Source of the DNA: Amorphophallus konjac
Lineage: Eukaryota > Streptophyta > Magnoliopsida > Alismatales > Araceae
DNA length: 64,000 nucleotides
Assembly: GCA_022559845.1 (NCBI GenBank)
Contig: CM040125.1
Location: 287,170,200 to 287,234,199, forward strand
Direction: 5' to 3'
The position numbers were made by a program, and so were the translations under genes. The notes under the pieces were generated by a model that saw only the letters and a list, made by a program, of their open reading frames with translations, did no database searches and had not been told where the DNA came from. Of this stretch, positions 11,339 to 22,492 are shown piece by piece. How positions within the stretch are numbered: the first letter of the stretch is position 1; each line of letters starts with the position of its first letter.

Positions 11339-13537
11339 ACTTGGAAACACGAGTGTAGGAGTATAGACAGGCCGAGAAAGCACTATCGCACATACTACGA
11401 AGCACCAAGGTAGCATACCAAACTACCAACAGACTTAGGATAGGACAACTAGACCTGTTAACACAATGATCCTTGAGTCTCACGACTCGGAGTCAAGATC
11501 GTCGCACAAAGCGGTGACACGACGCCAATCGGTCTAATCCTAAGCCAGAGAAACCGACACATCCGGGGGAAATGACTCACGGAGACCTGAGGGATCACTA
11601 AGACCCTCAACGTAACTGGACACACAGATCGAGGTAAGGCAGTACCTCAAGGCATCCAAAACCACTATCTTGATCTATCCAGAATAGCCGAGACACACAC
11701 AAGGTCACATGTCAACCACTAGGTTACACCGGGTTGATCGGAACCTGACAAGGACTCTACAGCAGTACATAAACCAAGACATGCCTGACTACCTTATATC
11801 GTGGTCATAGCCCTCATAGGACATCAAGAGACATCCACGGGACAATGGACAAACCACAAGGTGAAGCCAAGACACTTTGAAACCAAAATACCGATAAACC
11901 ATCCTATGGGATGGAAGCGGTACATCACTCGGCCGCTAAGCAACACAAGCAGTCAAGAAAGAAACCGCTATACACACAGAGGTAAAGACTCTAGCGGTCT
12001 TACACTGGGCCGTGAGGTGACTGTGGCAGTCAAAGATATGGCCGCTACACTCAGTCAACCCTCGAACCGACTTATCCAGTTAAACCACCATAGCGACCAA
12101 ATAAAGACGCGCTACACGGACTAAGGGGGTCTAAACATGAGCCGCCACACTAACCGTCCTAAGACATTGACCTAAGACAAACGGACTGTAGCGGCCTAAG
12201 AAGGGCGCGCTACAAGGAAGAAGTGGTTGAAGGTTGGTCCGCCACAACCAACTGACTTAAAACATTGACCCGGTCAAATGGACAGTAACGGCCTAAGAAA
12301 GGCACGCTACAGCATAATGGCGGTCAGAACTAGGGCTGCCAACTCGAACCGACATACACTACTTTCGAGACACGACTGAGCTTGGCGCACCACTATAAGG
12401 CCGCCATAGACACATGGCGGTCAGAGGTTGGGCCGCCAACCTCAGTCAACCTAAAACTAACTGACACACTATGGAGTGTGGCGATCTATCATGGGGCCGC
12501 CAGAGACCTGTAGCAGTCTCTGAAATGACCGCAAGCACAATACAGCGGGAAAATAGAGGAAATGGCCGATCTTGGCTGTTCCACGCCCCATTTGCGTCTA
12601 AATGCAAGAGAAATACTCCTAATCAATGAAAATAACCTTCCACAGGCTGGAAGGGGTCCCTGTAATAGCTAAATCGCATGAAACGGGTGATTCCAACGAA
12701 TCGACCCTAATTGGGTCACCGGGGTTCCCAGACTTGTACTGGCCCCAAATGACGACCAATCAACACGAAATCAGTGGAAATGGAATATAGACATGCTTGG
12801 GGGTCACAATGAAAGTAATTTAGTCAAAAATCGTCGCCATTTTCCGGCGAACCCGACGAACACCCCAAAAGCATGATCTTCCCGATCTTGAAAGAAACCC
12901 ACTCGAATGCGCACCGTTCAGCACGAAACTGCGAGGGAAAACAGAAAAGAAGTAGGTGATCTATCTCCCTACCTCCACCGAAGATTCTATGCATCGAGGT
13001 GACTAAACCGCGCCGAAAACCATGTCGCGAGCTCGACCGTCGGCTTTAAATCCACCGTTTGGGATCGCGCCAGAAGCGGTTTGATCCTCACCCCATCGCG
13101 CACCCGATCACTGCCACAACATCTCCACTGCCTGCCCCTGCCTCCTTCGTCTGCAGCCAGAGCCGGGAAGGCTGGAGAGGAGAGAAAATGGGAGAGAGAG
13201 AGGGTCGCGGCGACGAATGAGAAAGGAAAGAGGAAAGGAAACGAAAAAGGAAAAAATTAGGAATTTTCCTAATTTTCAAAAATTCTAATTTTTGAGCTGA
13301 AAATGGACTAATTCAGAAAAATATGTAAAAATAGTCGAAACGATCCTCTCAAGGAGTACATCGCAACTGTACCATCCTCGAGTCGATGAACTGAGAAATA
13401 AACTCACCACAGAGTTCCGTAACTTGTATGAGAGAAAAACCTACGCGTATCGTAAAACTCAACTCAGGACCTACAAAAGTGATCTGAAACTCTCCAAAAA
13501 GGATTCGAAAGATCCGATAAGAATCCAGGGTATTACA
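11339..13537 (-). repeat. Element D 5' LTR, 5' part
   Basis: Continuation of the D LTR after the insertion of A, ending TATTACA at 13537, where gag of element H begins. On the minus strand this is the LTR start (TGTAATACCC). A cluster of paired palindromic modules lies at 11990-12540. No gene is supported. Confidence 0.75.
11990..12540. repeat. Cluster of palindromic modules with AGCGG/GGCGG cores (element D)
   Basis: Modules of about 24 bp begin TAGCGG, TGGCGG or TAACGG and end CGCTA or CCGCCA. They occur mainly as pairs: starts at 11992/12024, 12091/12122, 12189/12224, 12286/12318, 12383/12415 and 12479/12511. Start-to-start distance is 31-32 bp in five pairs and 35 in one. The function is unknown; the architecture matches that in elements E and H. 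Confidence 0.7.
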
Positions 13538-13916
13538 CCGCCTGGTCATTAAATGCATTGATTTGAAGGCTACCCGCGGCCTGAGGGGGGTTTGAAGAAG
13601 AAGGGACGGATTTTCCTTTAAGAGCGCCCTGGACCGCTTGGCGTTGAGTATCGTCCAGCTGGGACAAAGCGTTGATAAGATCATTCAAATTAAAGGACAG
13701 GGAAGCTTCCTCGGATGTGTGTTAAGTGATGGGTTAAGATTGAGAGGAAGGCTCAACCCCTTGAGTGGTGGTGTCCACCACATAAACTTTAGGGTAATGA
13801 GAATGAGAGGGAGTATAGTTTCCCTCATAGTGAATAGGGCCTTGAGGGGGGACCTCATAGGACGGGTCAAATTGACCCTCCTCACAACCATCATATGAAT
13901 ACTCATAGTTAGCCAT
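13538..13916 (-). pseudogene. gag: Element H gag, N-terminal fragment
   Basis: Read on the minus strand from the ATG at 13916 (MANYEYSYDG). The product is acidic and rich in Tyr and Pro, then becomes a helical stretch (LNDLINALSQL). Two in-frame TAA codons near 13730 look like CAA to TAA changes. The frame is cut at 13538 by the insertion of element D, so only about 125 codons remain here; the rest of H lies left of the window. The call rests on position behind a leader and primer site shared with E, not on a gag domain, which would come later. Confidence 0.5.
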
Positions 13917-15104
13917 GTTGAAAATTCTACTTGAATAGAGTTTCATGATTGTTATAAAGAATTATTTGAATCAAACAAATATGGGTAGCACACAAGCACT
14001 TAAGTAGGTTGTTAACCAAGTTATGATGATTGCGTAAGATTTTAGGGTTCTTTGGAGATTTAGACAAGATGGATTTTAATGAAACAATTCTCTCTCCTCA
14101 ATGTGGATCCTAGTTACAATTTTGGTGTAAACTCTGGGTCAACTAGGTTCTTTCTCTCTCTTGACAAACGTGTAGATTAGCTAAACTCCGTGGTGCTTCA
14201 AATAGTACAACCAGTCTGGCGTCCGTAAGGGAATCCACGGGTGCGGGGACTTATGGAGGCCTTGGTTAGAGAATTTCTAATCCAAAGAGACAGAATGCTC
14301 AATGGAGGGTCCTTTCCTTCCCAAGAAAGCGTAGAAAATCCTTGGGGTGTAGAGAGAGGAGGTCTCTCAACCAAATGTCCTAATGCAAGCTTAATGCAAG
14401 TAGGATGAACAACAATGTGAATGTAACTAATAATCCAATCAAACAAGGCAAAGAAGCAGCAAATATAGAAATAATGTGAGAACAAAAATAAATGGCGGCC
14501 ACACAGTGGTCGCTGTATCAGTGAATAGTGACTGTATGACAGCCGTTGTTCATGAAATCGACGCCTCCATACAGAGGCTCTGAATCAAGTGGACAGTGCT
14601 GGTCAAAATAAACTGCGCCTACAAGGAAGGTGCAAAATCAGGAACTGGCGCCTCTGTAGAGGGGCGCTGATAGCAATAATCAATAAACAACTGTAAAAGT
14701 GGTGAACAGTGACTGAGCAAAAACGGCGCCTTGGGGTCAGGCGCAGAATATATGAATGACGCCTCTATGGAGGGGCAATGATTGTAATAAATAGCAAATA
14801 TTATGAAAATAAAAATGATGAGCACCTCTGTGAGAGGTCGCTAATGCATGAAATAGCAGTTGCTTGAGCAGTCACTAATTTTTCCAGAGAGACAGAAGCT
14901 CATGTAAAGATGACATAAATAAATTTTTCTTCTTTAAAAATGCTATGGATAGTCCAAAAAACTGGCTAATCAAGTAGGAGGTGTGCACGTGGTGCACAAA
15001 GGGAGTGTGCTACGTGGAGCACAAAGGAGGGGCACACGTGGGTGCCAAAAGGAGGGGCACACGTGGGTGCCGAAGGAGGGGTAATCAAAATAAAAACACA
15101 AAGT
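13917..15104 (-). mobile_element. Element H, untranslated leader
   Basis: Leader between the H primer site and gag. A stretch around 14220-14350 (GGGGACTTATGGAGG and flanks) also occurs in the E leader near 59280-59390, tying H and E to one lineage. Paired palindromic modules lie at 14491-14850. No gene is seen. Confidence 0.6.
14491..14850. repeat. Cluster of palindromic modules with CGCC/GGCG cores (element H)
   Basis: Short inverted repeats such as GGCGCCTCTGTAGAGGGGCG (14647) and GACGCCTCTATGGAGGGGC (14758). Pair starts are at 14493/14526, 14558/14590, 14614/14646 and 14724/14757, that is 32-33 bp apart. The arms differ from those of D and E but the spacing is the same. Confidence 0.6.
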
Positions 15105-15122
15105 GTCCCACCGTGATCGCCA
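15105..15122 (-). promoter_or_regulatory. Primer binding site of element H (probably tRNA-Arg type)
   Basis: Minus strand TGGCGATCACGGTGGGAC, the same 18 bases as the primer site of E at 59941-59958. It lies three bases from the LTR end. The complement ends CGCCA and resembles the 3' end of a plant tRNA-Arg, the primer reported for Ogre-type Tat elements. The tRNA identity is from memory and not checked. Confidence 0.7.
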
Positions 15123-15125
15123 ATT

Positions 15126-16514
15126 TGTGAACGTGTCACATAGACATTTAAAAAGAAAGAAAAATTAACATTAAAATAAAGATGAGGATGATGATAATAA
15201 AGATGATGAAGACAAAAGGTGGGGGAGGGAGCATGTGATGCTACTCTAGGAGTGTGATCGCCAGAGGGGTTACCTCAAAAAGGAAGAGTGATCACGGAGA
15301 ATACCTTGCAAGCGGGGTATGGACGTAAGTTCAACTTCCGCCTTCTACCGGCCGGCCGATGAAGGGGGCTCTTATCTTGATTACCCTTGAAAGAAAATAA
15401 GCAAAGACAAGAAGATTGGATTAGCCAAAGGTGTGTGTAGTATCAATGCTCTATAGAAATCAAATTATGCAACAAGGGCATGAACACACCTTGTGTGTTT
15501 GTTTTTTTTTAAAACCCCTTAGAAGGAGCAAAAGGTGGAAAAATATGTATGAATGCAAAATAAACAAAATATGGTGCTAAAATACTCTAGCAAGGTAGCT
15601 AGAGTTGATGGATGCGCAGGCAGAGAGCTAAATAAAAGAAAGAAGACAATAAGAGAAGGGATTGTGATGTGAAGGAGGTCCTTCTATGCCACTGCAGCAG
15701 ACAGAATCAAGAGAGAGGTCAGCAGCGGCAGGAGCTAGCGAAAGGAAGAATAAGAGAACAAGAGTTCTCTTTACAACGCGTAGACCTGCAAACATTAGAA
15801 ACTCAAGCACAAATTCTTTTGCGTGGCTCTCTGTAGACTCTCAGAAACTGTGTACTCTCTAAAAAAAGGGATCCCGCGGCAGGCAAAAGAGGGGAGTATT
15901 TATAGGGTTTAAAACCTTATTCTAATGGGATTAAAACAAGGAAAATAATCTCTGGATGTGGATATCCTTCCCCAGAAGAACTTGGAACCAAAATGGGCAA
16001 GGAACACCATGCAGAGGAAGTTGCATACGCGCTGGACACAGAATGAAAATGACGACTACCTCACTAGCGTCAATTAAAAGGGGGACCGTTCATATTGTCG
16101 CTCATTCCTGGATAAATTATAGAAAATAACGGACTTTCCATATTTTGAAAATAAGAAACAACGCCCGCTTAGAAAGACATCCATTAATGAATGCCCGCTC
16201 AACAGGGCGCCAATTATTTAAATTTTAAATTTTAATGGAATTCGAAAAACCAGGAAATGGCGCCCGCGCAAGCGGTCGTCCCATTCAAGTCAATCGACCT
16301 ACCAGAGGACCATGTCATCCTATAGTGGACATAAATGACGACACTTTGCATGGTCGTTCATTTAAATGGCACCCAGAAGATAGTCGCGAATTATAGAAAA
16401 ATCTAAAAAAAATAGAAAAAGCCTTATATTGAGCCAGTAATGAAGTCCACTTTAGACATTACATTGTGACATGAAATTTACTCAACATAGTATCAAATTT
16501 GACGTGTCTACACA
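15126..16514 (-). repeat. Element H 5' LTR
   Basis: In plus orientation it runs from TGTGAACGTGTC to GTCTACACA, 1389 bp with TG/CA termini. More module-like palindromes occur inside (for example ATGACGAC...GTCGTTCAT near 16333-16360). Its outer end lies one base from the LTR of G. No gene is supported. Confidence 0.7.
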
Positions 16515-16515
16515 C

Positions 16516-17114
16516 TGTAGCAGGGATTATATAGTACCAAAAGATGGATTTATACTAGTGCTACCCATGCATGTCACCTTATATTAACAATGAGTTGGGC
16601 TTAATCTTGAGAACACCTACCTTTTGGGGGTTGATAATGACGAACATGAAGAAGGTAACAAAGGAAGGAGAAACTGTAGCAGTAAGAACAAAGCTCCTTC
16701 ACGCAGGAGGAAGATAAGGAAGCAGAGGAAGAAGCCAAGTTTTCTTCACGTTCACAGGGGAAGAGGAAGGACCCAAGACTCTTCACGTATCAGCAGCAGC
16801 AAGTTGGTGTCTCCTTCAAACGCAGCAGCATCAACAAACAGTGCTTCATCCAATAGGGGTGTGTTTTTATAGAGGAGTGGGGTTTCAAGAGGGATCGAAG
16901 GACATCAATAGAAAATGTTTCATACCCTTCCATGCTTTGTTCGAAAGTTACGGGCCCTGCCAATTCTTACAGCCACCTTCCTTCGATTGCAGGTGAAACC
17001 CTAAAGCCATGCAGTGTGTGTGTTCGAGCATGGGTTGACCTCACCTTTGTCATGGCCCATTTGTGAATGGGGCCCTTCACCAAACATACATATAAATGGG
17101 TTTTTAAGTTTTGT

Positions 17115-17156
<42 letters not shown>

Positions 17157-17470
17157 TGGGTTGGGTTTTTATTATCATGGCCATTCCCTGTGTAGTTTGT
17201 ATATAGCTTTTGTCATGGGTATGGGTCATCTTTATGGTTTTAACGCCCATTTTATATATGTGGGTTACATAGTGGGCTAAGGTTTTGTATATTTAATTAA
17301 GGAAAATTAGTTAATGGGTCCCTCCATATGTGTGGGTTTACGCCCCACTTAATGTATGTATATAGGTTAATATAAGTTTGCATTTCTTCATTTGGCCTCC
17401 TTATTTAATTGTAAAGGTTTTATTTATCTAGGAAAACTTAATTCCTTATTATTTTATCCGAGGTGCTACA
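16516..17470 (-). repeat. Element G 3' LTR (Tekay-like)
   Basis: In plus orientation TGTAGCAGGG to GTGCTACA, 955 bp. On the minus strand it starts TGTAGCACCTCGG directly after a purine-rich tract and the G pol region, so it is the 3' LTR. It contains a TA microsatellite. A small open frame near 16624-16872 is basic and Ser-rich with no domain. Confidence 0.75.
17120..17154. repeat. (TA)n microsatellite
   Basis: About 17 uninterrupted TA units inside the G LTR. Confidence 0.95.
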
Positions 17471-17486
17471 CCTTCCTCCACTTAAA
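17471..17486 (-). promoter_or_regulatory. Polypurine tract of element G
   Basis: On the minus strand the purine-rich AAGTGGAGGAAGG ends exactly where the LTR starts. This is the expected plus-strand primer, and it defines the LTR boundary at 17470. Confidence 0.7.
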
Positions 17487-19460
17487 AGAATTTGGTCCCA
17501 AAATTTAATTGCATGTATGGAGACAGGGAGGGTGCAAAGATACTTACAATCTAAAATAGCTCCAGATATCTCTTTCGCATTGATTCTTTGGTTTCCCATG
17601 TGGCTTCTTGTTCCAAACATTTGTTCCACTGCACTTTCACCATGGGAATAGTCTTATTCCTTAAAACTCACACTTCTCGATCAAGGATCTTTGTCGGCTT
17701 TTGCTCATAGGTGAGGTTCTTTTGTATCACCAAGTCATTGTGGTCAATGATGTAGAAGGGATTGTGCACATACTTCTTAAGCATGGAAACATGGCATACA
17801 TTGTGCACTTCTGATAGCTGTGGAGGCAAGGCAAGACGATAAGCTACCTCGCCGACTCTTTCCAGCACTTCAAATGGACTTATATACCTTGGTGTAAGCT
17901 TGCCCTTAACAACGAATCTTCTAATGCCTTGACCAGGAGAGACCTTGAGGAAGACATGATCTCCAGCTTAGAATTCTAGGTCTGTTCTTCTAGTGTCGGC
18001 ATACAACTTCTGCCTGGACTGAGCTATCTTGAGTCTTTCTCTGATAATTTGAACCTTCTCGGTTGTGTCTCTTACCATATCCGGGCCTAGTATTTGTCTC
18101 TCGCCGACTTCATCCCAGCATATTGGAGATCGGCAACTCCTGCCATAAAGTGCTTCAAACGGAGCCATCTGAATACTGTCCTGATGGCGGTTGTTATAAG
18201 CAAACTCGGCCAAGGGCAAGTGGTTATGCCAACTTCCGTCAAAATTAATGACACATGCCCTTAACATATCTTCAACAACCTGATTGGTTCTCTTGGTCTG
18301 ACCGTTAGTTTGGGGATGGAAGGCAGTGCTAAAGTTGAGTTTCATCCCCAGAGAGTGTTGTAGACCCTTCTAGAAATGGGAAGTAAAGCGCGGGTCTCAG
18401 TCAGACACGATCGACATAGGGACTCCATGCAATCTAACAATCTCCTTGATATACAAGGCATCAAGGACATCAACCGACCATCAGCTTTTGATAGGCAAGA
18501 AATGGGTCGATTTGGTTAGGCCGTCGATGATTACCCAAATTCCATCAGGTCTGCCCTTAGACTTAGGCAAGCCCATGATAAAGTGCATGCCAATGTCTTC
18601 CCACTTCCATTTTGGAATATCTAGAGGATGCAGCTTTCCGGCGGGCTTTTGGTGATCCGCCTTCACTTGTTGACAAGTAAGACAGCGAGATACAAAATCT
18701 GCTACCTCCCCTTTCATGTTAGGCCACCAGAAGGTCCTTTTCAAGTCTTGGTACATCTTAGTGGCTCTAGGGTGGATCGTGTACCTTGATCGATGAGCTT
18801 CCTCTAGTATCTTCCTTTTTAACTCGGGACAGTCCGGTATACATGTTCGTTCATGGAATAGCAATCTACCATCGGGTGCCAGCTTGAAATCGGGTCTTTC
18901 GTCTAGCTTGTCCTTTATCTCTACTAGTGCAGGATCTTCTTCTTGTAGCTTCTTAATTTCATATAGCAAATCCGGATGTAGACTCATATGGGATAGAGTA
19001 ATATACCCGTTAATCTTATCCGTGCTTACATTGAGTTCTGAGAATTTCTCCAATAACTTCCATTCTAGAATCATACAGTTGGGCCATTTCTACTGAGGGC
19101 ATAAACTACGGAGTTACCCTTACTAGGGTGGTATTGGATCGTGAAGTTGAAATCCTTGAGGTATTCAAGACAACGCCTTTGCCTCATGTTTAGTTCATTC
19201 TGGGAAATAGATACTTGAGACTTTTGTGATCGGAGTACACTGTGAATTGTTCTCCGTAGAGATAGTATCTCCAGATCTTTAAGGCGAACACTACCACGGC
19301 CAGCTCTAAATCATGCACCGGGTAATTCTCTTCGTGCTTCTTTAATTGTCGAGAAGAGTATGCAATGACTCTTCCATATTGCATCAATACACACCCGATG
19401 CCAATACCAGAAGCATCGGTATAAACCTCGTACTTATCACCTGTTGGTCCCGGGGGTAGG
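17487..19460 (-). pseudogene. pol: Element G pol fragment: RNase H and integrase (Tekay-like)
   Basis: Minus-strand pol of a Ty3/gypsy chromovirus, Tekay-like by motif. RNase [12 protein letters not shown], then [10 protein letters not shown]. Integrase zinc finger: HRSRYTIH, then CLTCQQVK. Integrase core: HFIMGLP, a broken VSD, then a segment with FHPQTNGQT. A C-terminal part has [22 protein letters not shown] should precede it but is cut off at 19460 by the Sirevirus LTR. Stops break it at about 18478, in the VSD region near 18395, near 18366 and near 17968, and there is a frame change between RNase H and integrase. The first catalytic Asp of the DDE triad is His here (GMHFIMG). It is therefore dead both by stops and by loss of an active-site residue. 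Confidence 0.88.
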
Positions 19461-19889
19461 TGAGTGGACAAGAAGGGGGGGTTGAATTGTCCCCTACACA
19501 CTATGGCAAATTAGAATTAAACTAACAGAATTAACAAGTTTGATGAGATTGAAGGAATTAACCTAAATAGTGTAAGCAAAGTTCACTCAAACTCTCTAGA
19601 CTCACTCGAGCATGTAAACAGATTTATCGGGCAAACATGACACACAATGGAATTTAGACAAACAAGCAATGTGTGTGAACAAGGTGTGATTTGAAAAACA
19701 ATCTCCTATGAAAGGGATAGATGACAAGGAAGCAATCACACAAATCAAACCATAGTGCACATGAGTTTTTAAGGTGGTTCGGGACCACGACGGGCTCCCT
19801 ACATCCACCCCTCACCAAACCCAGTGAGGCTTCACTCGGGGAGAAATCCCCAACACGGAGGCGACGCTCCAAACACACACGGGACGCCG

Positions 19890-20190
19890 CCTTCACACAC
19901 ACGGGGACGTGCCCCAACACACACACACACGGACACGATGTATCTTACATGATCCAACGACCGAATGACAACATACACACACACACACGCTGCAACAAGT
20001 GCAGCGCAACGACATACACGTTCACCCGGATCTGGATAGATCCACACACACACATGCAGATCTAAAGAGATCCATGCACAAAAACACTAATCTGAATAGA
20101 TCCACACACAGATACAACCACGGGGATGAACCCCAGAATGCGCTACATGGAACGTAGCTCATAGACGCACACGCTGCAAGTCGCAGTAAC
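19890..20190. repeat. Array of short hairpins separated by CA-rich spacers
   Basis: Perfect or near-perfect short inverted repeats: GGGGACGTGCCCC (19903), GCTGCAACAAGTGCAGC (19989), GGATCTGGATAGATCC (20028), a TGCA...TGCA stem (20055-20078), GGGGATGAACCCC (20122), GCTACATGGAACGTAGC (20142) and CTGCAAGTCGCAG (20174). Runs of CACACA lie between many of them. Function unknown. Confidence 0.75.
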
Positions 20191-20884
20191 CTGAACACAC
20201 TCGGATGTGCACAACGCACAATCTGACCACACATAACTCAGATGTGCACACCGCACAATTCGACCACACACTTGATGTTCACAGATTTAGAAGGAAGTAC
20301 ACACTTGAAGCTCAAATCAATTTAGATGAGGAAGCAGAAATAAGAACTTCAGATCTAGGCTACCCCTTAGTGAATGATGCAGATCTTGGGCTGTTGTTGC
20401 TTCTCCACTTGATTTCCTCTTGATTGGCTTCAAAATGATCTTCAAATGCTTGGATGTTGATGAAGAGTGGTTGGACAGAGTACTGTTCACGTAGTGCTTC
20501 TGGTTCTTGTAGCAGGTCACCCTCTTCACTTGATAGCCTCCCCTTTGATCCTCTTGATGATTTTGGATGCAGCTTGAATATCCACTTGACTTGGATTGAT
20601 TGGCTTCAGATTGAACTTGGAAAGCTTGGAGATGGATGAGGAACCCTTCCACGGATCACTATTCACGGAGTTTCCTTTCTCCCCTTGATAGCCTCCTTGA
20701 TCTTCCTTGAGAGATTAGGTTTTTGACCCCAAAGAGATGTTTTTATACACCTTGGGTAGTCAAGGGACATGCCAGAACACAGATCCACAAATCATGGCAT
20801 GTCTAGTGGCTTTGGGATTAAGCAAACCAAAGAGAAGAGCTTTCCTCGTTCAAGAAACAAAAAGTCAATATTTGCTGCCTCGGG

Positions 20885-20990
20885 GGGTTCGGTCGACCGG
20901 ACGCGGTCGATCGGTCGACCGAACTGTAAAAGACTGTAGTTTTCTAATCCCTGGAAAGTTCGGTTGACCTAAGCCCCACGGTCGGTCGAC
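20885..20990. repeat. Cluster of GGTCGACC palindromes
   Basis: Several overlapping copies of TTCGGTCGACCG, GGTCGATCGGTCGACC and CGGTCGACCTAA within 110 bp of the F LTR. Palindromic repeat clusters are a known trait of Sirevirus LTRs. Confidence 0.7.
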
Positions 20991-22051
20991 CTAACTTTTC
21001 TGCATTTTCAGATTTTTAGATTTCAGCCTCAAACTCCATTGCAACCCTTCCAAGCACTGTGGCATCAAACTCCTTTGATCTTGGAGGGTTTATATTGAGT
21101 ATTATGACCTTCAAGACCATAGATAAAAATGATTAGAACTTTAGCTCAATAATCCAAATGATAAATTCATGAAGTACATATGGATGACATGCATTGAAGC
21201 CCTTGAAAACTCAAGTCTTACACCTAAACAACAAGAGGTAACGACTATGAAGTTGTACACAATGAATGAGCATCTTTAGCCAAACTCTACCAAGGTTCAT
21301 AAGCTTTGATTAGGCATGTTGGAAGCTCAATTCCTCATGAAAAATATGCATGAAAAACATTTAAGAACTTAATGAAGAGATATGCATGTTAACTCAATCA
21401 AAATAGAATAACAAGAACACAAAGACTCATTACACATGCAAGGGGTCGACTTTTTGTTAGGATGGGTCGACTCCACATATCACAATGCCTATATAGCATG
21501 TAGCAAATCCTCCACATATCACAATACCATATAGCATGGGCAACAAAGATAGAATCATCAATCTTCAATATAGGTCCACGAACATAAGCTCAGTTTTCAG
21601 AACAGAAACAACAACAAGTGTGCTCCATGAACACAACCTCATGGATTAAACCCAAATCTAGCTATCTTCAGAAAAGAATAACTCCATTCAACATGTAGTT
21701 CAAGCTAGAATTGAATCACCCCCAAACCAAGATTATCATATAGGCAAATGAAGCACGATATGCACATTGACTTATTTTGCCAAAATCAAATGACCATGAA
21801 TCCATATGATCAAAGAGCATCACTAATATTACATTCATCAAATTTCAAGTTAATTGGTTGAGGATATTTCAAGCCTAAAAATCTTATGAGAAAAATGCAT
21901 GAAAATAACCAACCGAGATGTTGAAAACCTATTTGATGAAATGCATGAAACATAGAAAGAGTCGATGCAATACAATGAGAAAGTTAACTCCCTTTTTGAA
22001 GAAGAACTTCATTGATGGACTCCTTTGAGTTCCAAGCATGAATCATAGATT

Positions 22052-22489
22052 TGATCCTGGAAGTCAAGATAACATATCACGAGTTCCTTAAACAACAATC
22101 ATCCATATGACTTCCAAGTGAGAATCTTGAAGTCATAATTTAACTCATTAACCAAGATGCATACATGTTGTCAATGAAACACATGCGCACACCCACAAGC
22201 ACAATCGTTTTGTTATCATCAAAACCAAACACCAATCATCAACTAGGGGAGACAACAATCTTCTCCTTTTTGATCCTGCAAGCCAAGATAACATAGCATG
22301 AGTTCCTTAAACAATAATCATCCATATGACTTCCAAGTGAGAATCTTGAAGTCATAATTTAACTCATCCACCAAGATGCTTACACGTTGCTCAATGAAAC
22401 ACATGCACATACCCACATGCATAATCGTTTTGTTATCATCAAAACCAAACACCAAACATCAACTAGGGGAGGCAACAATTTCCCCCTTT
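22052..22489 (-). repeat. 219-bp tandem duplication across the F LTR/PPT boundary
   Basis: Two units (22052-22270 and 22271-22489) share TGATCCTG or TGATGATG, AAGATAACATA, TCATCCATATGACTTCC, GTTTTGTTATCATC and AACTAGGGGAG(A/G)CAACA. Each ends in a sequence that on the minus strand reads as a purine tract followed by TGTTG, so both the LTR start and the adjoining tract were copied. The left unit's tract is weaker. Confidence 0.8.
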
Positions 22490-22492
22490 TTG
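22478..22492 (-). promoter_or_regulatory. Polypurine tract of element F
   Basis: Minus strand AAAAAGGGGGAAAT directly before TGTTGCC, preceded by GTCATCATC. This matches the conserved Sirevirus tract and context as I know it. A second similar tract lies at about 22570-22580 (AAAAAGGGGGAG on the minus strand); multiple tracts are typical of the genus. Confidence 0.75.

Larger units (their letters stand above)
19461..22477 (-). repeat. Element F 3' LTR (Sirevirus-like Ty1/copia)
   Basis: About 3.0 kb. In plus orientation it starts TGAGTGGACAAG followed by a G run (on the minus strand a C-rich stretch before CCACTCA) and ends GGCAACA next to a Sirevirus-type polypurine tract. The left end interrupts the G pol frame. 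It contains a CA-rich hairpin cluster (19890-20190), GGTCGACC palindromes (20885-20990) and a 219-bp tandem duplication at the right end. The other LTR is beyond the window, so the left boundary and length are less certain. No gene is supported. Confidence 0.6.

Noticed and set aside
19654..20234. Cys/Val-rich minus-strand open frames
   Set aside because: They read through the CA-rich hairpin array of the F LTR and show no domain.
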